A stretch of DNA of 64,000 nucleotides, from assembly GCA_019188255.1 (NCBI GenBank), contig JAETXT010000006.1, forward strand, positions 4,340,001-4,404,000, read 5' to 3'. Source of the stretch: Verticillium longisporum (lineage: Eukaryota > Ascomycota > Sordariomycetes > Glomerellales > Plectosphaerellaceae). The first letter of the stretch is position 1, and each line of letters starts with the position of its first letter. Below the pieces are notes generated by a model, which saw nothing but the letters and a program-made list of their open reading frames with translations, searched no databases and was not told where the DNA came from. Shown one piece after another: positions 23,441 to 36,371 of this stretch. The position numbers and the translations under genes were made by a program.

Positions 23441-24196
23441 GTCCCGTCTGCCACGCAGCACCATCTCGAATGACTTGGAATTGTGTGTGACAGTGGCCAC
23501 ACGACAATTGCCCTGGTTTGTCATCCAAGGACTGAACTGCACCCAGAAGCGTGTGCTCTGAAGGTAGGTAGTCCGACACAGTACGGTGTCACCATCTCCG
23601 TCGAAGAGCATTTCCGCTTCCTGGAAGAAGCAAGAAGGGCTTGCATCCATCCACCCTCGCCTGGGACAGGGAAAGCACGCTCGCACCTCACAAAGGCCCG
23701 AGACCCGATTCGGACCTCTTCAACAGCGATCCTGGCACGTTACCACGATCTTTCCGTTGAACAGCGTCCTGCCCATCGGCGCCATCAAGGCCAGCCTGGC
23801 TGCGACTCGATTCGGGGTCCTACAAAAAAGAGAGCTGCGCCGTCTCTTGATTCGCCCACTGTGCGAGACAGGCCACCAGGGGTCTCCAGAGGTTGATATC
23901 CACGCGTCATAAAAGCTGACGCTAGTCGCAGCTGCTGGCTGGTGCATACGCCTACGCTGACTGCGCCCTTGACAGACCTGAGGCACGAAAAAGGGATCTC
24001 TCGATGCATTTAGAATTCCGTCAACCACATCCTAGTGCAAGTGCGGTTTGCACCCGGTCGGGTTCGCTCCCGGTGCGGGCCAAAGTCATGCCTGGGTCCT
24101 TTATTCAGACAGGCTCAGTTTCTTTGGGCGGCCGCAGGCGCCTCAACAGATCCCTGGTGGGAGACATGTAGATCCAGAGATCTCCGAATGACTTAT

Positions 24197-24233
24197 CCAG
24201 TAGGCAGTCTGACCAGTAGGCAGTGTGACCAGT
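24197..24233 (+). repeat. Short tandem repeat, 16-nt unit
   Basis: CCAGTAGGCAGTCTGA is followed directly by CCAGTAGGCAGTGTGA (one mismatch) and a partial third CCAGT. Confidence 0.75.
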
Positions 24234-25089
24234 CCCGCCCTCCTTCACATAGCTGCTCTCACTAGCAGGAAACTCCGGGTTTTGCAGTGGCGGGTCCCGT
24301 CATTGCCATACTCGACTCACTGGTGATGACCTTCATGTCCTGCCATTTCGCCCAAGTCGGGTGAAGCGGCTGGACTCAGTGGCATCTACCCGGCTGCCAT
24401 TCGCACCGCCGCCCCCGAGCCGAATAGGATCTGATTTCACACAGTTGCAAGGGTCGAGACCGCCATCTTTAGTCTTGATAAGGCGCCCCGATTCAATCAT
24501 GGCCGGACAGCACTATTACATTGCCAGCCCTGCCGTGTAAGCTCTTACCCTACAAAGCGGCAGGTCTTGCCACAAGAAGTATCATCTGCATTGCCCTTTT
24601 CTTCGGGTATTTTTCTTTATCACATTCACCATGCACCTGTAGTCTACTTCCAGCAAATGAACGCCGTATTATCTATGCTATTCCGTTATGTTTTCCTAAA
24701 TATCAAACATGATGAAACCAAAACATCAATTCCTTGCGATTCGTCGTACGCACACCCATCGATCGTAGCTAGGACTCGCATCATTTAGCCCTGATAAAAG
24801 CGAAATGTAGCAGATCGCGGCGGTGAGTGCCCGCCGCAGACATGTCACACTTGCTCGCAGCAATAATGTCGGCGTGTTGGTGTGCTGAAGACACCCCTGT
24901 TCTCTTTATTCAACCTCCAGCCTCGTGGGTATCCGTTACACAACAATCTTGACTATCCCAGACAGTACACTTCCTTATCCAATCCTTTTCTCAGGAAAAC
25001 CACACCAATGTTACACGAACCACCATGCAACCAAGCAGGATGCGAAGCATGCAACTCACATGCGCCCGCTCATGTTGTCTTAGCTTGCG

Positions 25090-26315
25090 CTAAGCCCATC
25101 GTCCCCGGGCAGCATATGGCTTGCTCAAGGCGAGTCTGCGGCCAATGTTGCCGAAGCACACGCAGCTACAGAATAGGACGCTCAGCATCCAGATTCCCGT
25201 CTCCATCGTCTTTTGGCTGGCAAGGCCGCCAAAAGTGAGGGAATCCGAGACCGTCTCGTTCCGAAACGACGACGCCGACGGCGTGGGCACCATCTCAGGG
25301 TCAACGCCCATCAGCACGGCGGAACCGATCAGGCCCACTGCGGCGGAGAGCAGGAAGCCTGGCTTGGAGCGGTCGATCAAGTACCACAAGAAGGGGTTGA
25401 CGAGGGCCAGCGTAAGCGAGAGCTGCAATGTCGACGCCCACGGAAGACGACGCTGCATGAAGTATTAGCTTGCAACGTCCGTAAGTAAAGTGCGGCCGGG
25501 GTTGGACGAACAATGGCAAAGACTATGCCCACAAAGGCTCCGATGCTCCGGACCCCGAGAGCCCAGTCCGTACTTGATCTGTTCGCGTTGTCTAACGTCT
25601 CATCCCGCCCACCGTCGACCACGGCCGTGTCACCACCGAACGCTTCCTCCCAAACGCCATCGAACCAGGGCAGCAGAGCACCGAGGAGAACTCCGCAGAT
25701 GCCCCACAGCGTCAGGTATTTCCAGTTGAAACCAGGCCCGCTGGTCCCCTCGGCCGGCAAGGCGGCCAATTGATGCTTGCCGTGTAGCCTCGTCACTAGA
25801 GCGCCGTAGCCCATGCCCAGCAAGAAGAGCACGGCGACCCTGGCCGTAACATAGAGTGCCGATGCAGCAGTGTATGGCGCCGGAGGCGCAGGTCGTGAGG
25901 ACCGCCTTCGCAGCGCCTGCGGGTGGAACCTCTCCTTCAACAGCTCAAACGTCGTATCGTCTAGACTCTGCCTCTTCACGGGGGTCTGCGACCCTGTCCC
26001 CCACGGTGTCTCGAGGTCCGGCCGGATCGAGCGGTCCTTGCCGGTGGACGAGGGTGAGTAAATGCCGAAGAGGGTCGATGTAGTCAGGTTCACTATGGAC
26101 TGGGTTCGGCTGATTGATGTCCCCGACTCGGAAGGGGTAGCGGCTCGGAAGCCGTTGGGTTTGGGCGACAGAAGCCTCGACGTCTCGAAATTCTGTCCGG
26201 GGGCTGGACTGGGCGAGCTGGACACGCCATCAGAGGGTGGTGTCGGGCTCGTAAAATTAATGTCGAACGGGCGTCGAGGGATAGGCCTTAGGAGAGGGGG
26301 CCCGTCTTCAGACAT
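25090..26315 (-). CDS. INSIG-domain ER membrane protein (Nsg1/InsA-like)
   Basis: Exons are 26315-25512 and 25452-25090, 388 codons. The intron is 59 nt (GTTCGT..TGCAG, GCTAAT branch site, phase 0). The Ser/Pro-rich cytosolic N-terminus begins MSEDGPPLLRP; another in-frame ATG lies 8 codons upstream. Hydrophobic segments follow: VTARVAVLFLLGMGYGALV, YLTLWGICGVLLGALLPW, SIGAFVGIVFAI, LSLTLALVNPFLWYLIDRS, LLSAAVGLIGSAVL and WMLSVLFCSCVCFGNIGRR. The WYLIDRSKPGF block is typical of fungal INSIG proteins, which bind sterol-sensing proteins such as HMG-CoA reductase in the ER. No disruption is seen. A sterol-regulatory role is from family knowledge. Confidence 0.87.
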
Positions 26316-27374
26316 GGTTTGGAGGATTCGAGAGGGCACGTTGCGATCGATAGCTGGTCGGGAGGAAGCTATTCGTGTAGGTGGTTTCGGAAATGGCGAG
26401 AAAATTGATTGACACGTTCGTGGAGAGGAGCGGTAAAAAATAATAATAAAAATTGTTGAGGATCAGTTGCCTACACTGTTGAAGGTGTGTCTTGAATTGG
26501 ATAGACCCTGGTTTCGACGTGGAATTCGGGAGGGGGAGAGGTGCAGCACGTGCAAGCTTCGAAGCCTTCGAATGTGGAGGGGTGTAGGCAGATACGAGTT
26601 TTCACGTCGTTTAGCGAGGGAGGCTGAGGGTTGTGGTCTTAAATGTTGTCGAACTGTGCGCAAGCAGAGACTGTTCTGCGCCGCTCCGTCGCATCTGTCA
26701 CACGGATCTGAAGAGAGGGGAAGCTGAAGGTAAGGTAGTGAGCTTGTGGAGGACGAGAGAAACGATGGAGGCAGAGAGGGCTGAAGCGTGACCAGAAGGG
26801 CGACAAGGCAATGGGAACTACGGAGCATGGTCCCCAGCAAACACGAAGAGCCGTCCAGTGAGAGGCGCTGCATTTGGAGCTGGGTGCATTAGTCGCATGA
26901 GCTTCAATCACATGCTCCCGCCGTCTTTCCATCCCCCATTCGGGATGGGATCGTCGAGACGGCCTGGCGAACGGCGAACAGCAACGTACGTGGAATTCGT
27001 GCAGGTAGTGAGGAACACCTGCCTTGCGGCGAGCACCTACTGGCCCACGGATTTCTGCAATGCTACATCATAAGCGCTAAGATTATCCCGAGGCGTTTCT
27101 TCCCACATGACTGGTCAAAAGAGGTTCAGAACAGGCTTCTTTGGCATCTTGATTTGTTGCGCCCAGCTATTGTTACCCCACACTGCCGAATAAGAAAAGC
27201 GAGGGAGGAGTTGGGGAAGCCCGTACGTTACGGAGGTGCATATCTGCACCTCGTGAGCCAATCCATGTGCCTTTGTGTTGAGGCTCCGGATGAACATCAC
27301 CTCAACGTTCTGTTTCGGCCCGTCACAGCTTTGGAATCATTCTGGGTATCAGATCTATTTCATGCCTTTCTGCA
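26316..27374. other. INSIG promoter and MAK11 3' flank
   Basis: About 1.06 kb between tandem minus-strand genes. The INSIG-proximal part has an A/T-rich stretch (26437-26458). No gene or repeat is recognised. Confidence 0.5.
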
Positions 27375-28857
27375 TCAGGCTTCTTCCTCATCGCTTTCTG
27401 CCGCGTCTTCCTTCTCGAGCTCCTGCATCAATTCCTCATCGCTGTCCACAACATCGTCCGGTCGGGGTATCATGGCAGAGGTCGTGGTAGAGGTGAACCT
27501 GTTGTTCGTGTCGTAGCTTCCCAAGAGCGAGCCCAGCTGCACCGTCTTGTCTGCTGTCTCGCTCGCCTTGAGCTCCTTTTCCGACACTTTCCAAAGACGA
27601 ATCTTCCCGTCACTGCTACCGCAGACGAGATAGAAGACAGCTCCCTGTGTCTCCTCCCTCTTGATGATGTTGAAGTCCTTGACCCGTCCTGTGACACCTG
27701 CATCCTTGCCGCCGATCTGAGCAACCAGCTTCGCCGTCGGCAGTTCCTTCACCTTCGCATCCGCTGTCTTTTCAGGTTGCGTCAAGTCAGCCCCCTTGGT
27801 CGAGCAGATGACTATGCGCCCATCCTCAGTGGCCACAGCAATCAGAGACGACTCGCTCTCGTCGCTCATGGCTACGTACTCAAAGTTGTGAATCTTGATG
27901 CGAGAGTCCGACATGACCCGGCAGCGGGGCAAGCTGTCCATACCGAACACGGCAATGTTTCGGTCAAATCCCACGGCAAACTCCTCGCAGTCCTGACCGC
28001 CGACGGCCGCGCCCCAAACCACCTTCCTCCCCTCACCGGACGAGTGCCTGCCCTCGCCGACGTCTTGCAGCAGATCTCTGCTGAAGTTGAGGACTGCAGC
28101 CTTCTTTCCGGTCAAGAGGTTCCACAGCCGCATGCATCGCTCTCCTTTGCTGACGCTGATGAGCAACTTCATGCTCGGGTGCACGGCGAAGTCGTTGACA
28201 CCGGCGGGGTGCCGCCAAGGGGCGCCGTGTCGCCGCTGGGCCTGCCCTGCGCCTTCGGTATTGGTGCCTTGATGGTGCTCATGGGCTCCCAATTCCTCGT
28301 CTTGGCAACGGCAATGGTCGAATCCTCGCTGGCCGAGATGAGTTTTGAGCGCGTGGGGAACACAAGCTTGGTGACGGTTGAGTCGTGGGGGTTGTAGGCG
28401 CCCAGCTCGCGGTTCTTCGAGTTCTCGAGAATGGGACGGAGAGCAGCTGACGCCATTTCGTCCCCATCTCGCCGCTTGGGAGGGTGAGCGGAGATGTTGT
28501 AAATGTTGATCTTGGGGTCGGTGCTCCCAGACGCCAGCAGCACTTTTGCTCCTGGCCGGGAATGGGGGCCGAGGGGGCGGACAGGGCGACACAGCGGATT
28601 GCCGATGGATGCGCCGTGAACAGGAACGTGTCAACAAAGCTTGCCTGACCCTGGGGCTTGACAGTAGCGATGAGGCCGTGGAGAACCCTGTCGTAGGAAC
28701 CGGTGACAATCTGGAGGAAGAATTCTTCGTCCGCGATTGCCTTCTTGGGTTGCGTCTGTGACTTTGGTGGGATGGCCGGCTTCGTCTTCTTTGTCGGCTT
28801 CGTTTCGCTGACCCGTGCACTGGCGGCAGCGACCTCTGAAATCTTTCGTTTCGCCAT
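27375..28857 (-). CDS. MAK11: WD40 60S ribosome biogenesis factor Mak11/PAK1IP1-like, with two apparent frameshifts
   Basis: Nucleolar WD40 protein needed for 60S subunit assembly. Single exon, 494 codons once two lost bases are allowed for. It begins MAKRKISEVAAASARV (basic, nuclear). WD-type blades follow: TAHPSAIRCVAL, LLASGSTDPKINIYNISAH, HDSTVTKLVFPTRSKLISAS, GVNDFAVHPSMKLLISVSKG, RCMRLWNLLTGKKA and VCGSSDGKIRLWKVSEKEL. The acidic tail ends KEDAAESDEEEA. The frame is lost at about 28544-28547 (A run in the sense strand, within PGQEQK/VLLASG) and at 28206-28209 (C run, within LGGTP/AGVNDF). Yeast Mak11 and S. pombe Skb15 are the family references. It is divergent from the NAK-like kinase. 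Confidence 0.87.
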
Positions 28858-29652
28858 TTCGGAGACGATTGTACAGTTGTCCGTGGTGTAGCTACAAAGT
28901 TTCGTCTGCAGTATAAGGATGAGGAGGGCCCTGTTCGTGGATCTGCATCGAAATCGACTTCCCTAAAAGAAAATTTACCAGCTTTATCTAATCGATAAGA
29001 AATCCATCCCCAGCCTGGTCCGTTGTTTTGGGGGGCGCACCTCAAAAAGGACAAGGTGGGATCCAAGCGGGGGTGATGGGTTTAGCTTCAAAATAGCAAA
29101 TGTTGAATAGGGGGCAGAATATGCAAAGTACCTCTATATCGGATAATGTGTCCCATTGTGGCGGTTCGACTTGAAAGGCAGCAGCACTGCCTTCCTGCCT
29201 GGAGAGGGCGCTATGGAGCTGACTGGTTGGTCGTACGTAGGCCGTTCACCCGCCCCCTCAAGGACTCTGGGGCACTGCCTAGCAAGACCGTGCACCGCTG
29301 TGTACCTTACCTTGGCTGCCCTGGCCAATGTTTATGGACAGACCTACGTATGCGCCATCTTGGGATTCCCAGTTCAACGGATCTTGACTTCCCACGCCGC
29401 TCCATCAGTTGCTGGAGACCAAGATACTGTTCCATTCAGTTCGACAATGCCTTGCCGGTAGTCCAACGAACCCCTTGCGGCTGTTTACCGTGTTGTAGCT
29501 ACACATCACATCCCAGTTTCACCCATCTCCGAACTCGCATGAGACCCCTCCTCGAGCCTCCCTCCAGCACATCGCATCACCTCGATTGATCGATCGAACC
29601 GACACTTGTCAAACCTCTGCCTCCTGCGACGAACTTGCTGCCTGCCACCGCA
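28858..29652. promoter_or_regulatory. Divergent promoter between MAK11 and the NAK-like kinase
   Basis: 795 bp between divergent start codons. The kinase-proximal leader is C/T-rich (about 29500-29640). No gene is seen. Confidence 0.55.
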
Positions 29653-32600
29653 ATGGCCTCCTACGGCCATCACGCGGCCGCGGCTGCACCCCGACCCGCG
29701 CAACCTGCCAACTACCCAGTTTCCGTGCCAGGACATGCCCCAGCAGCCCCAGCTGGTACCTTCGCCCCTGGTACCAAGATTCAGGTCGGCTCCCATCGCG
29801 TCGTCATACAGAAATACCTCTCTGAAGGTGGCTTTGCCCATGTCTATCTCGTCAAGCTCCCCAAGCCTCTCGACGGTACGGACCTGGCTGTCCTCAAGCG
29901 GGTTGCTGTGCCTGACAAGGAGGCGCTTCGCTCCATGCGCATCGAGGTCGAGACGATGAAAAGGCTCAAGGGTCACCGCATGATCGTCACATATATTGAC
30001 TCGCACGCCTCTGAGCTTCGAGGTGGTGGCTTCGAGGTTTTTCTCCTCATGGAGTACTGCAATGGCGGTGGCTTGATCGACTTCATGAACACCCGGCTCC
30101 AACACCGGTTGACCGAGCCCGAGATCCTCCACATCTTCACCGACGTGGCGGAAGGCGTTGCCTGCATGCACTATCTAAAACCTCCGCTTTTGCATCGCGA
30201 TCTCAAAGTAGAAAACGTCTTGATTCTGAGCCAGGGGTCTAAGAAGAGGTTCAAACTTTGCGATTTCGGTTCAGCAGCACCTCCAAAGCCCGCGCCCCAA
30301 ACAGTTGTCGAGTGCAGGCTCCTGGACGAGGATGTGCAGAAGCACACAACCCTGCAATACCGGAGCCCGGAGATGATTGACGTCTACAGAAAACAACCCA
30401 TTGACGAAAAGTCGGATATCTGGGCCCTCGGTGTCTTGCTGTATAAGCTGTGCTACTACACGACCCCCTTCGAGGACCAAGGCCAATTGGCCATCCTGAA
30501 CGCAAGCTTTCGGTTTCATAGTCACCCAGTCTTCTCTGACAGGCTGAAAAAGCTCATAGGTATGGTCATATCGGCACTCAAGGAATTGTAACTCACCGAA
30601 TACCAGCTTCTATGTTGCGGGAAAATCAGCAGTCGAGGCCCAACGTCTATCAGGTATTACGAGAGGCTTGCGCCATGCAAGGTCGCGAGGTTCCGATACA
30701 TGATGTGAGTCAATTGGTATCTACCATGCATCTACACTTGCCAATGCAATACAGATCTACGCCGCCAGGGCGCAATCCGAGCCTCGACGCAGCGACAAAC
30801 CGCAGCTGGAAAAGTCAACGCCTCCAGTTGTTGGTGCTGTCTTCTCCCCACCGCCGCAAGAGACGCAAACAATCCCTGAGGTGGTTCCTATGAGGAGGGG
30901 CAGGCTTCCGGTAGCCTCTGCGCAATCAGCCTCTCAGTCTCAACGACCAAGTCCGTCGCCTGGTCGTGTCACCAGCGGCGATCCATTCGCTGCTCTCGAC
31001 GCCAAAGCGAACAATAACACCGGGGGAGGCGACGAGCTTTCGTCTCGCTTTCCCACACTTGATCAATTTTCCCTCCTTCACAACAACGGTGGAGGCAGCT
31101 TTGACTTCACCTCTCCGGCAACACCCCCGGCTGCACAGCAGAGTGATCTCAAACAGAAGGTTACTGAACACCTGGCGGACGAGGCTTTCGCAAAGCCCTC
31201 CAGCCCCCCTGAAGCGTCAGAGTCGATACGCTCGCACACCGTAGCACAACCGGTTGCGCTTACGCAACCTCCTGCCAGTGTCGAATATCCTGCTACAGCT
31301 ACAGTCAGCTTGAAGAAAACAGCATCTGCTCCACCGAAGCCGTCTGAAATGAGCCGAGCATCAGCGATCTTAACTCAAAATCCCGAACTGCGGGCAATCT
31401 CCTCGCAGTCCACACAGAAGTATGTTTCAACTGGCACCATGACGTCTACACCACCGCCATCCGACAAGGCGCGGGAGCCACCAGCGATCTGGCGAGTACC
31501 ATCTACCGATCACCATCGATCTACAAGTCTACCACGTAAACCCGACGACAGTCATCGTGCAGAGTCCCGTGAGGGTGGAAGTTCTTCGGGACCACTGTCT
31601 CGTCAAAACTCTTATCAATCTCACACGCGCCATCCTTCGTCATCTCGCCCATCTTTAGAAGGGGGTCGCCCCAGCGCAGATCATCTGGGAACATCTTTAC
31701 AGCCAAGAATGGCGATCGGACGCCAACGTCCAGCCAGCACACACCTCGAATCTAGCATAGATTACCTCCGCGAGCGGCAAATGGCTTCCAAGCCAAGTGG
31801 ATCGCCAAGTATCCCTTCGCCCAGGTTACCAGAACGGCCTGCCGATAAATCGTCTTCTCCCGCGCTGATTAGCCTTGGGCCGGAGGAAGAGACGAACATC
31901 GAATCAAACGTCGAATTCTTGCGCAGCATGGAGGACTCAAAGAAAGACCGAGGCTCGTGGCACGGAAAGAAGAGCAGTGTCAGCTCGACCTCCGGCTCTC
32001 GACACATCCTTGCTGGCAAGTTCGGAGACGCTTTCAAGATCTTTGAGGGAAAACATTCGACGCCGGCAATTCGGACTCCGTCTCCTCTAAAGGAACACGA
32101 CCGCCGCGATCTGACCCCCATTGCGGGTTCCGAGGCCACCGACGGGCGAAGTGATGACGGGCGAGCTCAGGAAGACCAGGATGACGTGACGCCCGAGATG
32201 CGGCGTGACCTGGAGCGACAGCGACTGGCAGAGGAAGAGCGACGAGTCGAGCTTGCCCAAGCTGAATATCGTCAGCGCATCGCCAGCAAGCCCCTAGGTA
32301 TGACGGGACGCCCAACACCACCGCCCAAGCCCGCCAGCGGCTCATCAAGGGCAGTCAGTATTCAGAACCGAGTGCAGAGCTTGCTGGACGAAGGTCAGAA
32401 GACCTCATCGCAAGTACAGCGTTCGGCTCAAGGGTACGGCGTCTACTCCGACGCGGCCACTGCCGCGAGTCGGGTCGACAAGCAGTTGCCGGAACTGCCA
32501 CGGAAGCCAGTCACCACCAAATTTCGGTCCACTCCCCCACCGATCAGCTCTCAAGACATTGTCGTCAACAAGCTGAGGCATCCAGCTAGCGAGCCTCTGC

Positions 32601-32893
32601 CAATCAACAGTCGGCCCATGACGGGGAACAAGCCGCCGGCGCCCCGCAAGCCGGAACACCTCAACAGCGTGCCGACGGGGGGTGCCGCCGCTTCTCCGCC
32701 GAAACGGTCACAGCTGCCGGCTAACGAGCAGCTCGTTGGCACGGACATCCCCGGCCGCCCGGTGCTGGACATGACGGCCAGGGAGAAGGATGACTACGTC
32801 GAGGACTTCTCGAAGCGGTTCCCCAGCCTCAGCGCCATCGAGATGGTTGAGCGGGACATAGACGCCGAGCCGCGCGAACGACCTGGGAGGTAG
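29653..32893 (+). CDS. NAK-family serine/threonine kinase (Ark1/Prk1-like)
   Basis: Exons are 29653-30559, 30607-30704 and 30755-32893, 1047 codons with no disruption. The kinase domain spans about residues 45-320. It has a Gly-rich loop LSEGGFAHVY, catalytic-loop HRDLKVEN and metal-binding DFGSA. The activation segment reads KHTTLQYRSPEMIDVY, and there is an APE-like SPEM and DIWALGVLLYKL. This pattern is the Numb-associated kinase family, which in yeast phosphorylates endocytic coat and actin-patch proteins at the plasma membrane. The roughly 700-residue tail is Pro/Ser-rich with SH3- or adaptor-type proline runs. It contains an ERQRLAEEERRVELAQAEYR helix and a conserved end block DDYVEDFSKRFPSLSAIEM. 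The start follows a C/T-rich leader with CGCAATGGCC context. It converges with TTI1 (195 bp apart). Confidence 0.9.
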
Positions 32894-33088
32894 ACGCTCC
32901 TGCGCCCTCGCGGTACGAGTCTGGGCCTGTTGGAGGGTCTTTGGCAACACGATGAGTAGCAGGCGAAGTCAACGCAGTCAATTCCCACCCACCCACAAGC
33001 ACGTGTAGTTCTCGTGAATTGACGCACAAAACTAGTGATGTAGATCAATGTGTAAAATTTCAGTCGAGCAAGAAGCTACTTCTTCTCC

Positions 33089-36000
33089 TCAGGCTCGGGA
33101 GCCGTACTGAACCATGTCAGGGAAGGTCACGCCCTCCATCACTGGCGTGGGAAGGATCTCCACAGCTCCCCTCTCGTACAGACAGAACCAAACCGCATCA
33201 GCATTGACAACCTCGAGCGCCTCGCGTGCATCATTGTCGTGCCCCAGTCGATCCGCCAGCAGCGCCAGCACGCCATCATAAATTTCATCCTCGATTCGCA
33301 CGTGACGTACAATGGCGATGAGCAGCCGAACCACAGCCTCCCATGTCTGCGCCGCCGACGCAAAGCGGCCCAGACCGCCGCCTGAGGATGGCGAAGACCG
33401 CGAAATGTCTTTCGCAATTGTAGTCTTCATTTCACGCGTGCCACCTGCACGGGCTGGTACGACGACGTTGTGAACGGACGTGACATCGTGGAGAAGGGCG
33501 GCCTTTCCGCGGACCTGGCCCTGGCCCTGGCGAGACTGGTTGTCGAGAGCCTCTTGTTTCTTTTTTTGACACCATTTGTGGAGAGCATCTGACCACTCCG
33601 TCTTAATGCGGGACGCGAGGAAGTCACCCGCCGTAGCACACAGGATGGCGAGGGTGTCGCATGCGGCGATGACGATGAAAGACTCGGCGTCATACAGGCG
33701 GGCGACTACGACGGGCCAGACGGTGTTGATGAGGGGCAGAAAAGAGTCTTCGTCGGCGGAGAGAGCCGGCGCGACTGTGCTGAGGAGGTCGAGGAGTGAC
33801 TTGCGGAGGGCCGGGGTCGGGGAGGTCAGATAGTGCTGTGTTAGTGTTGCTACCTTCTCCAGGAGGATATACGTTGGTGTCTTTGGGGGCTTCTCCTGTT
33901 CGACTTCGCCGCCGCCGGCTTCGTCATCTTCTTCCTGCTTCTCATTTTCAGGGCCCCAAGGTCGAGGAGGGTGGCCCTGAACCGTGCTGTCCTCTTCATC
34001 TTGTTGTTGCAGTTTCTTCCGTTCAGCGCGCCGATCGAGGTAGGCGACAATGTCATTGATGTCTGTCGGTCTGGGCCGCCGCTTCATGTGGTCCGAAGAG
34101 CCGTTTTGGCGGCCCTCGAGAAGGAGTCTGTCAGATCTGACGCCCTGCTCAACAACTTCCTTGAGAACGGCAAAGAGACTCTCAACGAAGACAGGGTAGC
34201 CGTGGTAATTATCGAGTGCTGCAAATATGGAAGCTACCACGTCGTCCAGATATGGTATGAGCCGAGGGCCTGTGAGGCGGGTCATCATAATAAGAACCTT
34301 GGTGGACGCTGGTGATATGTCGAGCGTGTTGAGCCGAAGTGAAACCGAATTGACCATGTAATCAACGTTTTCTATGATGAGTTCCGAAACACTAGAGTAA
34401 CCACAAGAGCTTGCGATGATGTTCAAGGTTGTCATGGCGTGATCTCGAATTTGGGGGGTTGATGAACCCAGAAACGCTGCAATTGGGTACAAGACATCGA
34501 TGAGCTCGGGTCGGAATGCTTCCCTCGAGCGAGATGCTGCATAGGCCACTACCTCAAGAGCCACGGCCTCAAGTCGCCAATCGACATCTGTGTTTTCCAT
34601 GCTAGCGTCTATGAGTGACACAGAGAAGGCATAAAGCTCGCGTAGGGCCGTCTCGGGATCTTCCGACTCTGTAGTTACCGATGACAGGTCAAGATAATCA
34701 TCAACGTCAGAAGTTCGAGTGAAGGCAGCTTTGACAAGCTCGAAGGACAGCCATAGGGAAGAGACTTGGGCGGCATCTGTCAGTTCTTGCGAGTAGTCCA
34801 GCATATCGAGCGACAGCTTCACTTGTTGAGACGCAGATCCGACTTTGGAGATCAACCTCAACAATTCAGATCTTGTGGTAATCTGACTCTCATGGCCCAG
34901 GACTATCAAGCTGTAGTCCGCTGCAGTACTATCGGCCCGGGTGAGATCTTTCCCCGAAAGCGGGACGAGACTCGACGACACAGACTGAACCACCTGCTTC
35001 TGACCGTCGCCAGCCAGGAGGGAGGACACACTGTCTCGCAGGGCCATAGACACGGCGTCACTGAGTGTGGAAGAATCCAGCTGCAAACGTGACACCAACT
35101 CGGTGCCCTTCAGAACGTTACGAATCGCGGCCTGCTTCTTCTCTTCTTCGGCCGACTGCATGATTCGTGGCAGGGCCGTTAGCCAGTTATATACCGTGAC
35201 CTTGATTACTTCCGCTAGTTCTGGGTAGATGGTCGCCAAATCCTGTAGGCTGGTGGTGAGGGTGGATGGTGCGTCTTCCTCGGGCTCCAACATGGTGGCT
35301 GATTCGACCAGAATGGAACTGCAGTTTTCTAGGGTCGTGTGACACTCATCGAGGAGCGTCAGGGATAAGTTTGCGAGTGCATCGCGGACCTCATGGGCCT
35401 TGCTGTTGCGGAGCCTCATAACGGAGGCCAGAGCCAGTTTGATTTGAGCAACGGTAGCGTTCAGCCATGGCCGACTCAGCACTTTCTGGTTGTCAGCTTC
35501 AGAGTTTGCGGCAGTCTCTCTGCTGATGGCTCTCGTTTTCATATCACCGACAACGGCAACAAGGACTAGCCTCAAGGTCGTGATGGCTGCCGCGAGTACC
35601 CGCGTCTTCTCGTGGGCTGGCATGGACAGGAGCTTGGCGAGGGCCGAGACGACACCCGGTAACAGAGTGGCCAGCGCGGCGTGGTCTTTGATGCTGACGA
35701 ATACCGCCTGGAGCGCTCGCAATGATTCCAGTTGGATATCCGGTGTTCTTCCGCTGGCTACACTGTCGATGACCACCGTGACGCCATGTCCCAGTGCCGG
35801 GATGGTTTTGGCATCGACGAGGGACGCGGCGGCTGTGGCAGAAGTGCCTGCCGCTGTAATCAAGGCTGTAAGTGCCCTGAGAGCTTCCAGTGTCGTCTCT
35901 TCTGGAGATTTATGCTGGTCGTTCTGTCCAGGTACCCCCCCAACAATAAAGGTCAGCAGGATGAGAAGCTGCTCGACGATCTGGGGTGAGATGCTGCCCT

Positions 36001-36371
36001 TCCAGCCGTGAACAGTGATGGCGGTAAGACACCTGAGGGCAGCCTCCAAGAGACGGGCAGGATAGCCCTCCTGGTTTCTGAAGACGTGGGACAGGGGAAA
36101 GAAGACATAATCGGCCAGCTTGTCGTCAATGACGGAGGCATCACGGTTGATTTGGGAACTGATAATGCCGTGAAGCTCTTCGGTCAGCTCGACAAGCTGG
36201 CGAATTGCTGTGGCTCCCTTTGGTGGGTCAATCGCTATCCGGCTTATGGACACGCAGCAGGGTTTGAGCTGGCGGAACGGTCAGATGGGCGGGCAGAACG
36301 CGAGAGTAGAGGGGGCTGCCAACCTGTTGAAAGAGCTCATTGCGGGCAGGGTTCGGTGAAACGTTGGCCAT
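33089..36371 (-). CDS. TTI1: TEL2-interacting protein 1 (TTI1), HEAT-repeat PIKK chaperone subunit
   Basis: Part of the Tel2-Tti1-Tti2 complex that matures PIKK kinases (TOR, ATM/Tel1, ATR/Mec1). Exons are 36371-36324 and 36268-33089, 1075 codons. The 55-nt intron (GTTGGC..GCCAG, CTGAC branch site) joins NELFQQ to LKPCCVSISRIAIDPP. Helical repeats run throughout, for example DKLADYVFFPLSHVFRN and EALRALTALITAAGTS. Late blocks include PRLIPYLDDVVASIFAALDN, PALRKSLLDLLSTVAPALSA and LYERGAVEILPTP near the end. The 3.2 kb second exon is fully open, in contrast to the broken housekeeping genes at the left. The start ATG gives MANVSPNPARNE. Confidence 0.9.

Larger units (their letters stand above)
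22017..25089. other. 3.1 kb intergenic region with short repeats
   Basis: Holds the promoter side of the LONRF-like gene and the 3' flank of the INSIG gene. Open frames are short and without domains. Short repeats and a palindrome are listed separately. No gene is recognised. Confidence 0.5.

Noticed and set aside
27375..28857. MAK11 as a pseudogene
   Set aside because: Both breaks are one-base losses at short homopolymer runs and the rest of the frame is well conserved, so an intact gene with base errors is more likely.
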